A DNA stretch of 64,000 nucleotides from Deinandra increscens subsp. villosa (taxonomy: Eukaryota > Streptophyta > Magnoliopsida > Asterales > Asteraceae): NCBI GenBank assembly GCA_039602395.1, contig JBCNJP010000025.1, positions 50,921,980-50,985,979 of the forward strand, given 5' to 3'. The notes beneath the pieces were generated by a model. That model saw nothing but the letters and a program-made list of their open reading frames with translations, was not told the origin of the DNA and did not search any database. Shown here piece after piece: positions 48,026-59,400 of the stretch. A program made the translations under genes and the position numbers. Numbering within the stretch: the stretch's first letter is position 1; each line of letters starts with the position of its first letter.

Positions 48026-48834
48026 ACTTCATGAAAAACACCAAAAAATTCAAAAAATTTTCTAAGTCCAAAAAAATTTACCAAGATATATAAAAAATTT
48101 ACTATTTAACTACAAAACTGAAAAAAGAACATAAAATGCATGCCTGCCACCAGAAAGATAGATTTTGAATTTATGATACAATTACTAGTTAATTTCAACA
48201 AATTTGATGATAACACACCTAGTACCTAAATTTGACTTTTATCGGTCAAAATTCCACCCGAACTCAAAATTTCCAAATTTATACGAATTGGGTCAATTTT
48301 CCACCCGAACTCAAGAATTCATTTTCTTACAAGTTGGTTAATTTCAAACCAATACCAAGATTAATTTTAGTACAAGTTGGTCAATTTTTCACCAAACTTG
48401 GAAATTCTAGCACATTGGCTTTGAGAATTCACATATTTTTGTATGGTCATGGTCAGACATGTTTAGAATCATACCGATCAATTACGTGATCAATAACACT
48501 TACAATTCAAATCACCTTTCGGATCCGGTACCCTAAGTCAGATTGTCGGTATTGTTTGTCCACTTAAGCTCAGACAAGGTAATTTTCAACAAATTACTGT
48601 GACATATATATCATGTTTTGTCCGATTAGTGAAAGATGTGATTAACCTTTTATACAACTTAAGTCACCAGAATTCTACCATGGGCCATTTTTGCACTTCG
48701 GATACAGCCCACACACATAAGAATTTAAAAAGGTACATATGGAATTTCTTCAACATATGACAACATATTTTTATTTCCCCCTATTTCTTTAGTGTTAAGT
48801 AGCTGATTTCATGAATGGATGTTATGATGGATCG
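48026..48834 (-). other. Element F spacer between array and hairpins
   Basis: Non-coding. It aligns with E 10930-11760 in opposite orientation (for example ACCAACTTG and CAAAAATATGTGA segments). A PPT-like tract lies near 48770-48782. Confidence 0.5.
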
Positions 48835-49009
48835 CGTGAACACAAGGTCATTGTTTTCGCAAAGCAGATGTGTCACGGATAAATGATGATTGTGATGATG
48901 GGATCGCGTGGTCACAAGGTCATCGCTTTCGCAAAGCAGATGTGCCACGGATTTATTGATGGATGAAGCGACACCAAGGTCTTTGCGTAAGCAAAACAGA
49001 TGGTGTGCT
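48835..49009 (-). other. Element F triple hairpin array
   Basis: Plus-strand arms. f1: CGTGAACACA (48835-48844) with TGTGTCACG (48869-48877). f2: CGTGGTCACA (48907-48916) with TGTGCCACG (48941-48949). f3: AGCGACACCA (48967-48976) with TGGTGTGCT (49001-49009). f3 matches e1 of E: same core, different but still complementary outer stem. f2 matches e2 likewise. Confidence 0.75.
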
Positions 49010-49891
49010 GATGAGTGAAATCAGGGACTTAATGCTAAAGAAATATTCATGTGTGTTGGCATATCGTACTTAGCTCAGACTTAGGCAAATTTAAAGAATT
49101 TTGCACTGGTAGACTTCAAGGTTCACATTTTCAAGCAAATTAATGTGTAATCACATAAATAGTCTACTTCTAAGTATGTCGAGCCTACCGACACATCAAA
49201 TGATAGAATTACAGGTCGATTGGATTATATCCTATGGTTAGATCAACAAGACCAGAATCATATCATGTTCCTTACATATTGTCCGACCACAGACCAAAGG
49301 TTTTAGCAAAAAATTTGAAAAGTCAAATTTTCAGACTTGGCCAAATTTTGAACAACTTGTTCTTGAGCAAATTCAAACTCAAAAAATCAATGTTGACAAA
49401 ATCAATGTTTAAGATCATGAGTAGTTTCGAAATTCATGTAGGAATACATTACTCAACTGTCATGAACTCCAAAAATCACTCTAAATGACCTAAATCAATG
49501 GAATAGTGAGTTTATGTGAAGAACACCAAAAATCACCACTTTTAGCCTCTAAAATCTTCAATACTTGATGTTTTTAAGAGAAATCAGTGGCTATGGATTC
49601 GGTTTTAGTAGTCTAACACTCACCATTTATCAATTCTAACAGATAATCAACAGAAAAACAAGATTGAAAAATTTTCTAAAGAACAAGACTTATACAAATA
49701 AGCGATATTCATGGCTGAAATATGAAAATCGGACCATTTAGCTTGAGATTTTCAGAAATCTGAGTATGGCATTGAGTTTATTGAGTGATTTCTACCAAGA
49801 ATCAACTCAAACAACAAGCAAATCCATCCAAAATCGACAACTCATATGAGATTTTCTCCATTTTGAGAAAACCTTCAAAAATGAAGAACAA
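49010..49891 (-). other. Element F leader without gag
   Basis: 880 bases between the PBS and the hairpin array. I see no Gag motif (no CCHC knuckle, no capsid segment) and no long frame. The gag-pol region appears cleanly absent. Confidence 0.55.
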
Positions 49892-49904
49892 GGCTCTGAT
49901 ACCA
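49892..49904 (-). promoter_or_regulatory. Primer-binding site of element F
   Basis: TGGTATCAGAGCC on the minus strand, two bases from the 5' LTR edge at 49907. Confidence 0.95.
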
Positions 49905-49906
49905 AT

Positions 49907-50667
49907 TGTCAGGACCAGATTTGAGCAACATTGTTCTCATATGATTCATCACACAAGTGCAGAAATCATGTGTGATGGTCGATCCCGGATGGATCAGCAT
50001 CAATGCTCACCCATTGATGATTCCTAAAGCTCAAGAACACACACTAACACCAAGAACACACACACAAAGGCTCTCTGTAGGAATAATACTCCTTTCAAGC
50101 GTTGCCAATAGGGTTTTCTCAATGGTATTTATACTACTAGAGAACCTGGGACAAAAGGAATGTTTGACACGACACAATCATTACCTAGAATTCAGCAAAA
50201 TATTCTATCAGGTGAACAAGTTCGCTAAGACTTAAATGAAGTTCGCTAGCACTTAACAAGTCCGCTAACAAGTATGCTAAGTAGTAACAAGTACGCTAAC
50301 AAGTACGCTAAGTAGCAACAAGTCCGCTAACAAGTACGCTAAGCATAATTAAGTTCGCTAACATGAACAAGTACGCTAACAAGTTCGTTAAGAACAAATT
50401 AAGTACGCTAGGAACAAAACAAGTCTGCTAAGTAAACAAGTTCGCTAGGAATAAACAAGTCCGCTAAGATAACAATCAAATAAGTACGCTAAGAGTAATT
50501 TAAGTCCGCTAAGAGAATAAGTCACAAGTCCGCTAAGAAGCATAAGAAGTACGCTAACATTTACACAAATTTCACCAAGTACATATCAAAAGACAATTAC
50601 AGATTAAAGTATCAATTACAAGATAAGAAAACGATAAGTTTGTGTTGCTAACAAATAGGATCTAATA
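49907..50667 (-). mobile_element. Element F 5' LTR
   Basis: 761 bases. It differs from the 3' LTR by several substitutions and by the number of array repeats (50215-50560). The first dinucleotide on the minus strand is mutated. Confidence 0.9.
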
Positions 50668-51250
50668 CGGTGATCTACACTTTCGTATGTAAAGAGCCTC
50701 AAAGGGGGCGGCTCCAATACTAGTCTGGTAGCTGTTGTTGTAGGAAAATTCGACCAGTGGCAAGTGAGTTTCCCAGTTCTTTCCGAAATCCATTACGCAA
50801 GCTCAAAGCATGTCTTCAAGAGTTTGGATTGTGCGCTTGGTTTGGCCGTCTGTCTGAGGATGGTATGCGGTACTCATATCCAAGCGAGTGCCCAAGGCTG
50901 ATTGTAAGGATCTCCAATAGTATGAAGCGAATCTGGGGTCTCGATCAGAGATAATGGATAAGGGCACTCCATGGATTTGACGATCTCATTAATGTAGATT
51001 TGTGCCAGCTTGTCAGTTTTGTCACTTTCTTTGAGGGCTAAGAAATGGGCGGATTTGGTTAACCTATCCACAATCACCCAAATCATGTCACTTCCACGGG
51101 GAGTACGGGGAAATCCCATGCTGAAATCCATCGAGATTTCTTCCCATTTCAACTCGGTAATTATCGGTTGTCGCAGTAGTCCTGGTGGCCTCCGGTGTTC
51201 CGCTTTGACCTTCGAGCATGTCAAACACTTACTGACATACCTAGCAATGT
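50668..51250 (-). pseudogene. pol: Element G pol, integrase core, frameshifted
   Basis: Minus strand from RYVSKCLTCSKVKAEH (zinc-binding end) through ISMDFSMGFPRTPRGSD, WVIVDRLTKSAHFLAL and a region matching DRDPRF, TAYHPQTDGQT and the E of the DDE triad. It ends near EALYIRKCRSP, where F is inserted. A frameshift follows NEIVKSM (about 50970), and an in-frame TGA interrupts the LEDML segment. D separates it from its upstream part. Confidence 0.85.
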
Positions 51251-51665
51251 TGTAGGTCCGGATAATAACCAAACAACACGATATCTTAGCTAATACGAGT
51301 GCGGAATCCTCGTATAAGCTTGAATCAAGAGAAATAGTAGAAGAATAGGTTAAATCTTGTGAAAAGATTAAACCTTGAATGATAAACAACTACTAGAAGC
51401 AATCCAATGAAATCGTGAACACAAGAAACTTGAAGGAATCGTGAATAGTGTATATGAAATGCTTAAGGAACACGGTTACAATGAGGTGGTATTTATACCA
51501 CCTCAAGCCAAAATCGCAAACCTAGTAAGCCCAATCATAATCGGCCCACATGGCCTAATAATTAACTAGACTAGCCCACTAGATAAATACTAAACAAGCC
51601 CAAAACAACTAACTAACAAAAGCCCAATAACAAATGTTCATGCCTCATATGAATATAGCCCAACA
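51251..51665 (-). mobile_element. Element D 3' LTR
   Basis: 415 bases. The TATA box is centred in a palindrome GAGGTGGTAT-TT-ATACCACCTC (51483-51504). The U3 contains six TGGGCT/TGGGCC words on the minus strand (51515-51665). A polypurine tract (CTAGGGGAAGATT, minus) abuts at 51666-51678. Confidence 0.95.
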
Positions 51666-51697
51666 ATCTTCCCCTAGGCATGAACCATTTGACCACT

Positions 51698-54277
51698 TTA
51701 CGGCAGCAGCAAGTCAAACCTGAACGAGGCTTGAATGTTGTTTGACCACCAACCATTCTCCACAATCTTCTTGGCAGCACCATCAAATATCCCAACCCTG
51801 ATAGCATTCGCCATATCATTTTCATCACCAAGAATGGGTTGGGTTGCTAGAAGCTTGATATCCCGTTCTCCAAAACGAAGCAGATCCACCGGGTCATAGA
51901 ATCGGAATTGACGCATCGGTTTACAGAGAACCACCACCTCATGAGTTGTCGGATCATAGTACCAACAATCAAAGTTCCTTACTAGCGTACCATCCTCTAT
52001 CTCATCCAACATGTTGATCACCCTTGTACGTTTGGTAGGTGGCCTCCGAGCTTCTCCAACAGACTCCCCTGTCTGTGGATTTGTTCCCGTCTCTCTCCAT
52101 CTAAGCTCCTTCAGCTCAAAATCCCTGAAGTCATTCTGCATATGCCCTAGCAGATTGTCTCTGATCAGGTTTCCATCTGGCCCATTCCATCTGTTAATAA
52201 ACGGAGCTCTTAGAAGGTTTCTGATCTCCGGCTCTGTCCAGGAGTGGAATTGACCACGAGTCTGGTAGTATTCAACTGGACTATAGCCTTCACGGATCAC
52301 GGCGAACAATTTCTTCTCTGAATCATAGTGCCAACATAGAATCATCTCACTACTCCCTTGCCTATCAATAGAACTTTCACCAACGTCTATTGTGTACTGA
52401 GTGGGAGCTGGTCCTTGGAAAAACTCCTTGAACCAGTTCTCATGGAATTTTGGAGCCTTTGAGATGATCCTGCCACATCGGGCGTAATCCGACATCTCTA
52501 TGTTTTCAGCTCCATCATCTTCCTCCGTAGCTCCTCCAGCTTGAGATGAACTCTGACCTGAGGCACCTGTGTTTCCAGGCCCTGCACCACCTGTCAGTTC
52601 ATTAACCTTCTTTCTCAGACCCTTTATCATGTTAAACAGGTATTCCATTCGTTCTTTGTCTGCCACTTCATAGCCTCTCATATAATCTTTGTTTGCTTCC
52701 TCCTTCTCTCTCAAAATTTTGATTTCATCCTTGAGAGTCTTTATCTCATTCTCTCTCATTCTGTTTTGAGAGATCAGGAAGTTGATCTGAGGATCAGCAC
52801 TTATCCTCAAATCAATAGGAAGCTCTGCAGCCATGAGTGGACGGAAACCTGGAGCTGCAAGTGGTTGACTTATCGCGGCTGAGACGCTCACTCTCACCGG
52901 ACTTGGTACAACGAAGGTGCTATCAACCTCCAGAAATTGCCTATCTTCACGTACAGGGCTGTGCACGTTCAGAATCGGCCTATCGTGCTGCACAGGGGCA
53001 GGTTGATCTTCACCGACAGTTGTAGTTGTTGTTGTTTCGGCTTCTGCAGCAGCTTGGCTTTGAGAGCTCTGACCCACCTCTGGTTGTGTTAACACCAGAC
53101 TGGAGCGAGTTGCAGTGAGAGTAAATCTCAAGCTCCGTGGGTCATTCCTCTTCCTTGGAGAAGGTTCTCTCATAGGAAAAGGTTCTTCTGCAACCTCAGT
53201 TCTATCAAACTGAGTGTCAATCTCTTGAGGAGCAGAATCACCTGAGGAAGAGCCACTCATCACATCTCTTGATCTTTTGTGACTGAGTGGACCCAAGTCT
53301 CCATAAATGTCTTCATCTTCAGGATAGGCAAAAATATCATCCATGACGTTTTCTTCGTCAGAGGGAATGACTTCAGCATCATCAGACACATTCACAGCAG
53401 GAATGACTTCATCATCCTGATCTTCTGCAACCACAGCATTCACAGCTGGCTCATCAGCCACTGGCTCATCCTCCTCCATAACTTGTGGACGGGCTACCTC
53501 TGGAAAGGCACCACGTTTAGTCCATTCCAGTCTACCCTCAAACATATACTTTCCTCTTCTGTCCTGGGTCTGGAGACCAAATACATCAGCACCCATCACC
53601 TTTACATCAAGCTTCTCTATCCTTTCTTGAATCATGGGGTATTTCAACATCACCACCATGTGCACGAATCTTGGTGTCATGAGAAATTGCTCACGAGCAC
53701 CCAAGTCTGCATTCCCTATCCAGTCCAGCAGCATCATTTTGGAGAAGTTGTAGTTCCAGTCAAGGGCCAATGCCACAAATGCTGTGCCGTGGACCTTGTT
53801 CAGCTGGTCAAAGCTCGTCCTCTTGCCCAGAAAAGATTTCTGCATAAAATGGGCAAGGCACCTCCAGTAGTGCGGCAGCTGCTTCTTCATAATCGGTGGG
53901 AATCTACCCTCATATCCCAGTTGCTGAGCACCTGCCAGAACGGCTTCTCTAGGGTAATCAACCGGATCGGTAGCACGATCGTTGATGTTTAAGCCCCTTC
54001 TGATATCATCTTCAAGAATGATCACTTGATGGTTCTGGATTGAAGCAGTGATCCTCGTCTTATCAGCACTCGCCCGTGCTGTTCCCCAGAAGTCTCTTAC
54101 CAGCCTCTCATCAATCAATACACTTGTCCTAAGTGCATGATTAATCTTACAAACATTCATTCCAGCCACCAACGAGTAAAACAGCTCCATGTGGTGCTCT
54201 GGTGGATCTTCCAGGTAAGCTGGTATACAGTGATCATTATCAAACTTGATAGGTTCGTCAATTACATTTCCTGCCAT
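51698..54277 (-). CDS. Element D aORF (env position), intact
   Basis: 859 residues from the ATG that directly follows a TCTCAG acceptor (54278-54280); the frame is open eight codons further upstream. The N-terminal domain has VLIDERLVRDFWGTARASAD, LGYEGRFPP and FLMTPRFVHMVV. An acidic region (residues about 270-340) precedes SHKRSRD and SPRKRNDPR basic clusters. A coiled coil (about 500-570) is followed by a Gly/Ser linker. The conserved C-terminal domain has FDCWYYDPTTHEVVVL and FYDPVDLLRFGERDIKLL. I see no signal peptide or transmembrane helix. Found in the env position, but it more resembles a nuclear or particle-associated protein. Function unknown. Confidence 0.85.
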   Translation of the reverse strand: MAGNVIDEPIKFDNDHCIPAYLEDPPEHHMELFYSLVAGMNVCKINHALRTSVLIDERLVRDFWGTARASADKTRITASIQNHQVIILEDDIRRGLNINDRATDPVDYPREAVLAGAQQLGYEGRFPPIMKKQLPHYWRCLAHFMQKSFLGKRTSFDQLNKVHGTAFVALALDWNYNFSKMMLLDWIGNADLGAREQFLMTPRFVHMVVMLKYPMIQERIEKLDVKVMGADVFGLQTQDRRGKYMFEGRLEWTKRGAFPEVARPQVMEEDEPVADEPAVNAVVAEDQDDEVIPAVNVSDDAEVIPSDEENVMDDIFAYPEDEDIYGDLGPLSHKRSRDVMSGSSSGDSAPQEIDTQFDRTEVAEEPFPMREPSPRKRNDPRSLRFTLTATRSSLVLTQPEVGQSSQSQAAAEAETTTTTTVGEDQPAPVQHDRPILNVHSPVREDRQFLEVDSTFVVPSPVRVSVSAAISQPLAAPGFRPLMAAELPIDLRISADPQINFLISQNRMRENEIKTLKDEIKILREKEEANKDYMRGYEVADKERMEYLFNMIKGLRKKVNELTGGAGPGNTGASGQSSSQAGGATEEDDGAENIEMSDYARCGRIISKAPKFHENWFKEFFQGPAPTQYTIDVGESSIDRQGSSEMILCWHYDSEKKLFAVIREGYSPVEYYQTRGQFHSWTEPEIRNLLRAPFINRWNGPDGNLIRDNLLGHMQNDFRDFELKELRWRETGTNPQTGESVGEARRPPTKRTRVINMLDEIEDGTLVRNFDCWYYDPTTHEVVVLCKPMRQFRFYDPVDLLRFGERDIKLLATQPILGDENDMANAIRVGIFDGAAKKIVENGWWSNNIQASFRFDLLLP

Positions 54278-54880
54278 CTGAGACAGACAAGACAAATGCA
54301 TCAGTTTTGATCATGAGTAAGCAATTATGATTATTTACCCTAAACGTGTTCAATTGACGATCACATTTTACATTTTAACTTCACAAAATTTCAATTTGAA
54401 CATTTTTTTTTTAGGGAAATAATTGAATTCAGTACATGCTTACGACCACCGTCAAGTTTTATCTCAAAACCGTTCAATTTAAATGAGATTCTCATATTTA
54501 ATTAAGTGTTAAAGATTAAATCTCTCATTTTATTAGAGTTTACGATTCCTAAACAGAGTTTACGACCCATCATTTGGGTTTACGATCCCTTAAACCTTGG
54601 CCCAATCGTGATCATAAATGATCAGTCGTAAACAACGTAAATCCGGTTCAGGCCCGATCGTAAAGGCCCAAACCCATTTTGTCGGTTTCCTTGGGTCGTA
54701 AACGAACCACCCGGGGTCGTAAACAACCCGAATCGTACACGATCCGAATCGTGAACGATTCAAACTTCATCTTCTACACCGATAAATCGTAAACGCCAAT
54801 GTTACACCATTTTTGAACCTGCAACAACTCGTAAACATATAAAACACAGCAGAAACTTGAAAATGTTCATTCAGATCTAC
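54278..54880 (-). other. Predicted leader intron of the element D aORF, with TCGTAAAC array
   Basis: Donor GATTAAAG-GTAGAT at 54880 and acceptor CTGTCTCAG at 54278, touching the ATG. 603 bases. Between about 54535 and 54850 lie a dozen copies of TCGTAAAC or GTTTACGA variants, the same word found in the D leader. Confidence 0.5.
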
Positions 54881-56356
54881 CTTTAATCAATTTCTAACAC
54901 AAAAACGACTTCAAGACTTGTGAGATCGTCTCGAAAACTGTGGTTTTGAAAGATCGTCACGGGTTTAGGGCTTAAATCGAAAAAACCCAAGAATCAATGG
55001 TGAGAAGGTCGATTGGATGAGGGGTTATGGTCGGAATCGAGTGACGAGAGTGAGGGTGAAGTTTGTTTGTGAGATGGCGGACTGAATCGGAAGATGGAGC
55101 AGTTTCCGGCAAGGGGTGGCGGAGGTTAGGGTTCAGATTGAGGGAGTCGTGAACGATTGAGAGAAATGTGAGTCGTAAATGGTGGTTGTGAATGGTTAAC
55201 CAAGGGAAAATATCTCAAATTTACACTTAACCCCCTTTTCTAAAACCGCAAACATAAAAGTTTCAAAATCACCCCCTTAAACTTTCAAAATTCAAACAGG
55301 TTAACCCCAAACTTGTTAATTCTCACAAACTTTAAGATTTTAAACACTTTGAGAATTTTCACAAAACTTCCCCTCAGAATCATACCCGAGTATCCGATCA
55401 TGATCAAAAACAAATTTAAAAGATAAAACAGATAAAATCAAAACCAAATTTGAAATATTTACAAACTTACCTCAAAAATTCAAATATTCACAAACCTGGT
55501 GCTGGTAATTTTTCACAGATAATTTCAGACCGGTCTTTGACTGAGGAACCCTTTTCAGCTTCCGTTACTAGACACTCTAGACAATTGTCAGGTGGTTTGA
55601 ACACAGAAACTCACATCCAGTAAAGTGCTTAAATATAGTACAGATTTACCATTATGTTTACCCGTCCCCACACCCAATTTTCCATAGCAAAACCTACCCA
55701 ACCTCAGAGTTTATTGAGGATTCACAAACCCCCAACTTGAGGAACCATGCAACACTGCTTTTGACTACCACTTATTTCTGATTTTTCATGCATTAACAGT
55801 TGATGATCAGGTCGGCCGCATAAGCACGCAGAGAAGACCAACTGAAAATTTATTTTCTTTTTCTTTTTCTTTTTCAGAATTTTCATTTTTGCAATCTTTT
55901 TCTTTTTCTTTTTCTTTTTCTTGTGGTGTTGTCATATACAGCATAAACATGGCGTGTGAGAGAGTGAATACTAGGTAATACCACTCTCAACCCATTTTTG
56001 TCGGGACTCAGTTTTTTAAACCATGTAGATTAGGATGGGAAACTAAACATGTATAGAGTTTAAGATTACTGCACTTACATTTTAAACCATGTAGTGATGG
56101 GAAACTAAACATGTATAGAGTTTAAGATTACTGCACTTACATAGATGATCATTGTTTTGGTTGAGCTTACCGACATATCATCTTCGAGCTGTCTTTCACA
56201 TCAGCCTTACACGTGTCAGTCTCCAACCGTCTTTAAGCATTTAAGTCCTATCAAAAGACATCATAAAAACCTTTCAGTTTAACCAGCACCATTTCTTCCC
56301 CTGTTTTTGTGAGGCTTTTGAAACAAGACTCAATTTTTTTTACACATTTTCTATTA

Positions 56357-56388
<32 letters not shown>

Positions 56389-56445
56389 TTTTTTTTAAAT
56401 AAAGTTTAAAAACAAAAACTTTGTACAAAAACATAAATGATCAGA
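54881..56445 (-). other. Element D post-pol non-coding region
   Basis: From right: poly-T (56350-56385), a 62-66-base tandem duplication (56015-56142), TTTTTC repeats (55855-55920), one hairpin (55797-55844), PPT-like tracts, and a GC-richer segment (54960-55140) that looks like the transcribed leader of the aORF. I could not find a convincing TATA box here. Confidence 0.5.
55797..55844 (-). other. Element D single hairpin of the conserved type
   Basis: CAGTTG (55797-55802) pairs with CAACTG (55839-55844) around GATCAGGTCGGCCGCATAAG-type core. The interior matches that of element A hairpin a3. Only one unit is seen, against three in A, B, C, E and F. Confidence 0.65.
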
Positions 56446-59400
56446 TCATTCCTCGAAGGCAATCATCTTCAGGCCTTCAACACAAGATTCAAAGTTAGGA
56501 CGAGGAAGGGGTTTTGTAAAGATGTCCGAAACATTCTGATCGGAGCTTACCTTTTGTAGCTGAATCAGCTCACGATCAAAGCAATCACGAATAAAATGTA
56601 CCTTAATATCAATGTGCTTGGTTTTGGAATGTTGGACAGGGTTTTTCACAATCTCAAGAGCAGCAGCATTATCACAAAATATTGGAGTGTTAACGAATTC
56701 CATACCGTAATCCGTGAGCTGGTTTTGGATCCACACTACCTGTGAAGTACCGGCAGATGCGGCCACGTACTCAGCTTCTGCAGTTGATTTGGATACGGTA
56801 TGCTGCTTCTTGCTCTGCCATGAGATGAGCCTATCTCCCAAATACTGACATCCTCCTGTAGTAGATTTCCTGTCAAGGTCACTACCTCCATAATCACTGT
56901 CAGTAAAAGCATATAATTGAAAATCAGTGTTCTTCGGGTACCAAAGACCAAGCCTAGGCCTGCCCTTCAGATACCTGAAGATACGCTTAACAGCAGCTAA
57001 ATGAGAGAGTTTAGGGTTAGCCTGATATCGAGCACACACGCAAACTGCATACATGATGTCTGGCCTGCTTGCTGTCAAGTACATTAGTGATCCAATCATC
57101 GACCGATACTGGAATTCACTCACTGACTCCCCGTTAAGATCCGCTGACAGGAGTGGTCTGGATGCCATGGGAGTGGCGATGGGCTTGCAATCCTGCATCT
57201 TGAACTTGTCCAGAATCTCATTCACATACTTCTCCTGATGAATAAGAATCCCGGAATCATTCTGCTTGACTTGAAGTGCAAGAAAGAAGCTCATCTCGCC
57301 TTGGTCACTCATCTCAAACTTTTTCTTCATGATCTCCTCAAACTCGGTGCACAATTCTTCGTTTGTCGATCCGTAGATAATATCATCTACATACACTTGC
57401 ACCATAATTATGTCTTCTCCCACCCTTTTCCTGAACAGTGTTTGATCAACGACTCCTCTTGTATATCCATTCTCCACCAGGTGATTGGACAACGTTTCAT
57501 ACCAGGTTCTAGGAGCTTGATGCAAACCATACAAAGCCTTATCCAGCAGATAAACATGATCTGGATTTTCTTCATCTATGAACCCTGGTGGTTGAGCAAC
57601 ATAGACTTCCTCGTTCATCTCTGCATACAGGAAGGCAGTCTTCACATCCATCTGATGTACGGTAAAGTTGAGATACGAAGCTACAGCTAGAAAGATCCGA
57701 ATTGCTTCCAATCTTGCCACCGGAGCGTAAACCTCATCATAGTCGATACCCTGGACTTGCCTGTGCCCTTGTACTATCAGCCTTGCTTTGTTTCTCACAA
57801 TGATCCCCGAGTCATCCTTTTTGTTCTTGTACAACCATCTCGTGGGAATCACCTTCTTGTCTTCTGGCCGCTTCACAAGACGCCATACTCCCAGCTTTGA
57901 AAATTGATTGAGTTCATTGTGCATGGCCTCCATCCAGTTTGGATCTTTCAGAGCAACCATCACATTGGGAGGTTCTATCTGGGAGATGAAACAGGAAAAC
58001 ATACAAAAGTTGATGTGTCCTGTTCGGCTTCTTGTGGTGACACCCGCTGTCACTGGCCCAACAACATTACTCAGTGGATGATCCTTGTTGATTCTGCTCT
58101 CTTGGACTTCAGGCACTGAAACATTAACAGGCAGATTAGTATTAACAACATTTTCAGACATACCTGAGCCTTGAGCATCCACTGGAGCATCACGTGTTCC
58201 TGAACATTCTGGAATATCGGCAGTTGCATTCCGAGAAGATTCAGCTGATGCTCTATCCACTTGAGGTCTTACATCAGCACTGGGAGCTACAATGTCTTCT
58301 TCTTCGCCCAAATTGTGGAAAACATTCGAGAAATTAAATCCCTCAAACAATGATCCATAGTCGAAGATCCAATTAGGTCCAGTTCCAGCATCAGTAGGAT
58401 TGTCCTCCATCCAATCTACATTGAATGCCTCTATGATCACCCCAGTGGTCTTGTTGTACACACGATAAGCACTATTTGCTGAATATCCAACAAAATAGCA
58501 CTCATCGGCCTTCGCTTCGAATTTCCCTACATCGGACTGGATCAGCACCGTGCATGGACATCCAAACGTCTTGAAGTAACCCACCTTCGGTTTCTCTCCA
58601 TAAATGATCTGATATGGAGTTTGCTCGTGACGCTTGTTCAGAAGGACTCTGTTTTGTACATAACAAGCGGTATTCACAGCTTCTGCCCAAAAGAAGATTG
58701 GTAATTTTGCTTCACACATCATTGTTCGAGCTGCTTCAATGAGTGTTCTATTTCTTCTTTCGGCAACTCCATTTTGCTGAGGAGTGTAAGGAGCACTGAA
58801 CTGCCTTTCAATCCCCTTTTCACCACAAAACATATTCAGCTCAGCATTCTTGAATTCTGTCCCATTGTCAGATCTGATTGCCTTCACTCTTTTATCCAGC
58901 TGATTCTCAATAAGAGTCACAAACTGCTTTACTAGGGCCGGAGTTTCGTACTTGTTTGACAAGAAAAAGACCCAAGTAAATCGCGAGTAGTCGTCCACTA
59001 TCACGAGGCAGTATGAGAACTTGCTGACACTTTGTACCTGCATAGGACCAAACAAATCCATATGTAAGAGCTGAAGCACAGATGATACAGAATTTGTAAC
59101 CTTTGGACGATGTGGCAGTTTGTGCTGCTTCCCCTTAGCACATGCCACACACTTCTCTACTGAAGTGAAATCTGTGATCGGAAGGTTTCTGACATGCTCT
59201 CCTTTAGCCAGCTTGGATAAATTCTTCATGTTTGCATGTCCCAGACGACGATGCCACAACAATGCAAGATTTTCATTCTGTTTTGATATAAGGCAAGCTT
59301 CTTCTGACATAGGAGGATTGCTCAAGTTGAGAAGATATGAGTTTGAACGTCTTGGAGTGCGCATAAGTACATACTCCTCGGGTATCTTCACACCTGGCTT

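Larger units (their letters stand above)
39543..50667 (-). mobile_element. Element F: aORF-only Sirevirus-type element, 11.1 kb
   Basis: Complete LTR-to-LTR element on the minus strand. From right: 5' LTR, PBS, non-coding leader, triple hairpin array, PPT-like tract, AAGTTCGCTAAG array, TATA box, leader intron, aORF, PPT, 3' LTR. There is no trace of gag or pol: the sequence goes from PBS to the post-pol module in under 900 bases. It is inserted in the integrase of G. The target duplication is eroded (CCGG-like on both sides), and the outer LTR base pair on the right is mutated (TA instead of TG on the minus strand). The LTRs differ at many sites, so F is older than A and D. Confidence 0.88.
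36218..51250 (-). mobile_element. Element G: Ty3/gypsy element, 3' part, interrupted by F
   Basis: Minus-strand gypsy element inserted in the aORF of E. Visible: 3' LTR (36218-38897), polypurine tract (about 38898-38912), C-terminal pol (38934-39542), then, after F, more of integrase (50668-51250). D is inserted after AATGT at 51246-51250, and the rest of G lies right of the window. LTR ends TGTGACA...TGTGACA and similar internal blocks link it to Gy1 and Gy2. Confidence 0.85.

Noticed and set aside
53279..53992. 237-codon open frame on the plus strand
   Set aside because: Antisense to the intact D aORF, with no recognisable domain; a shadow frame.
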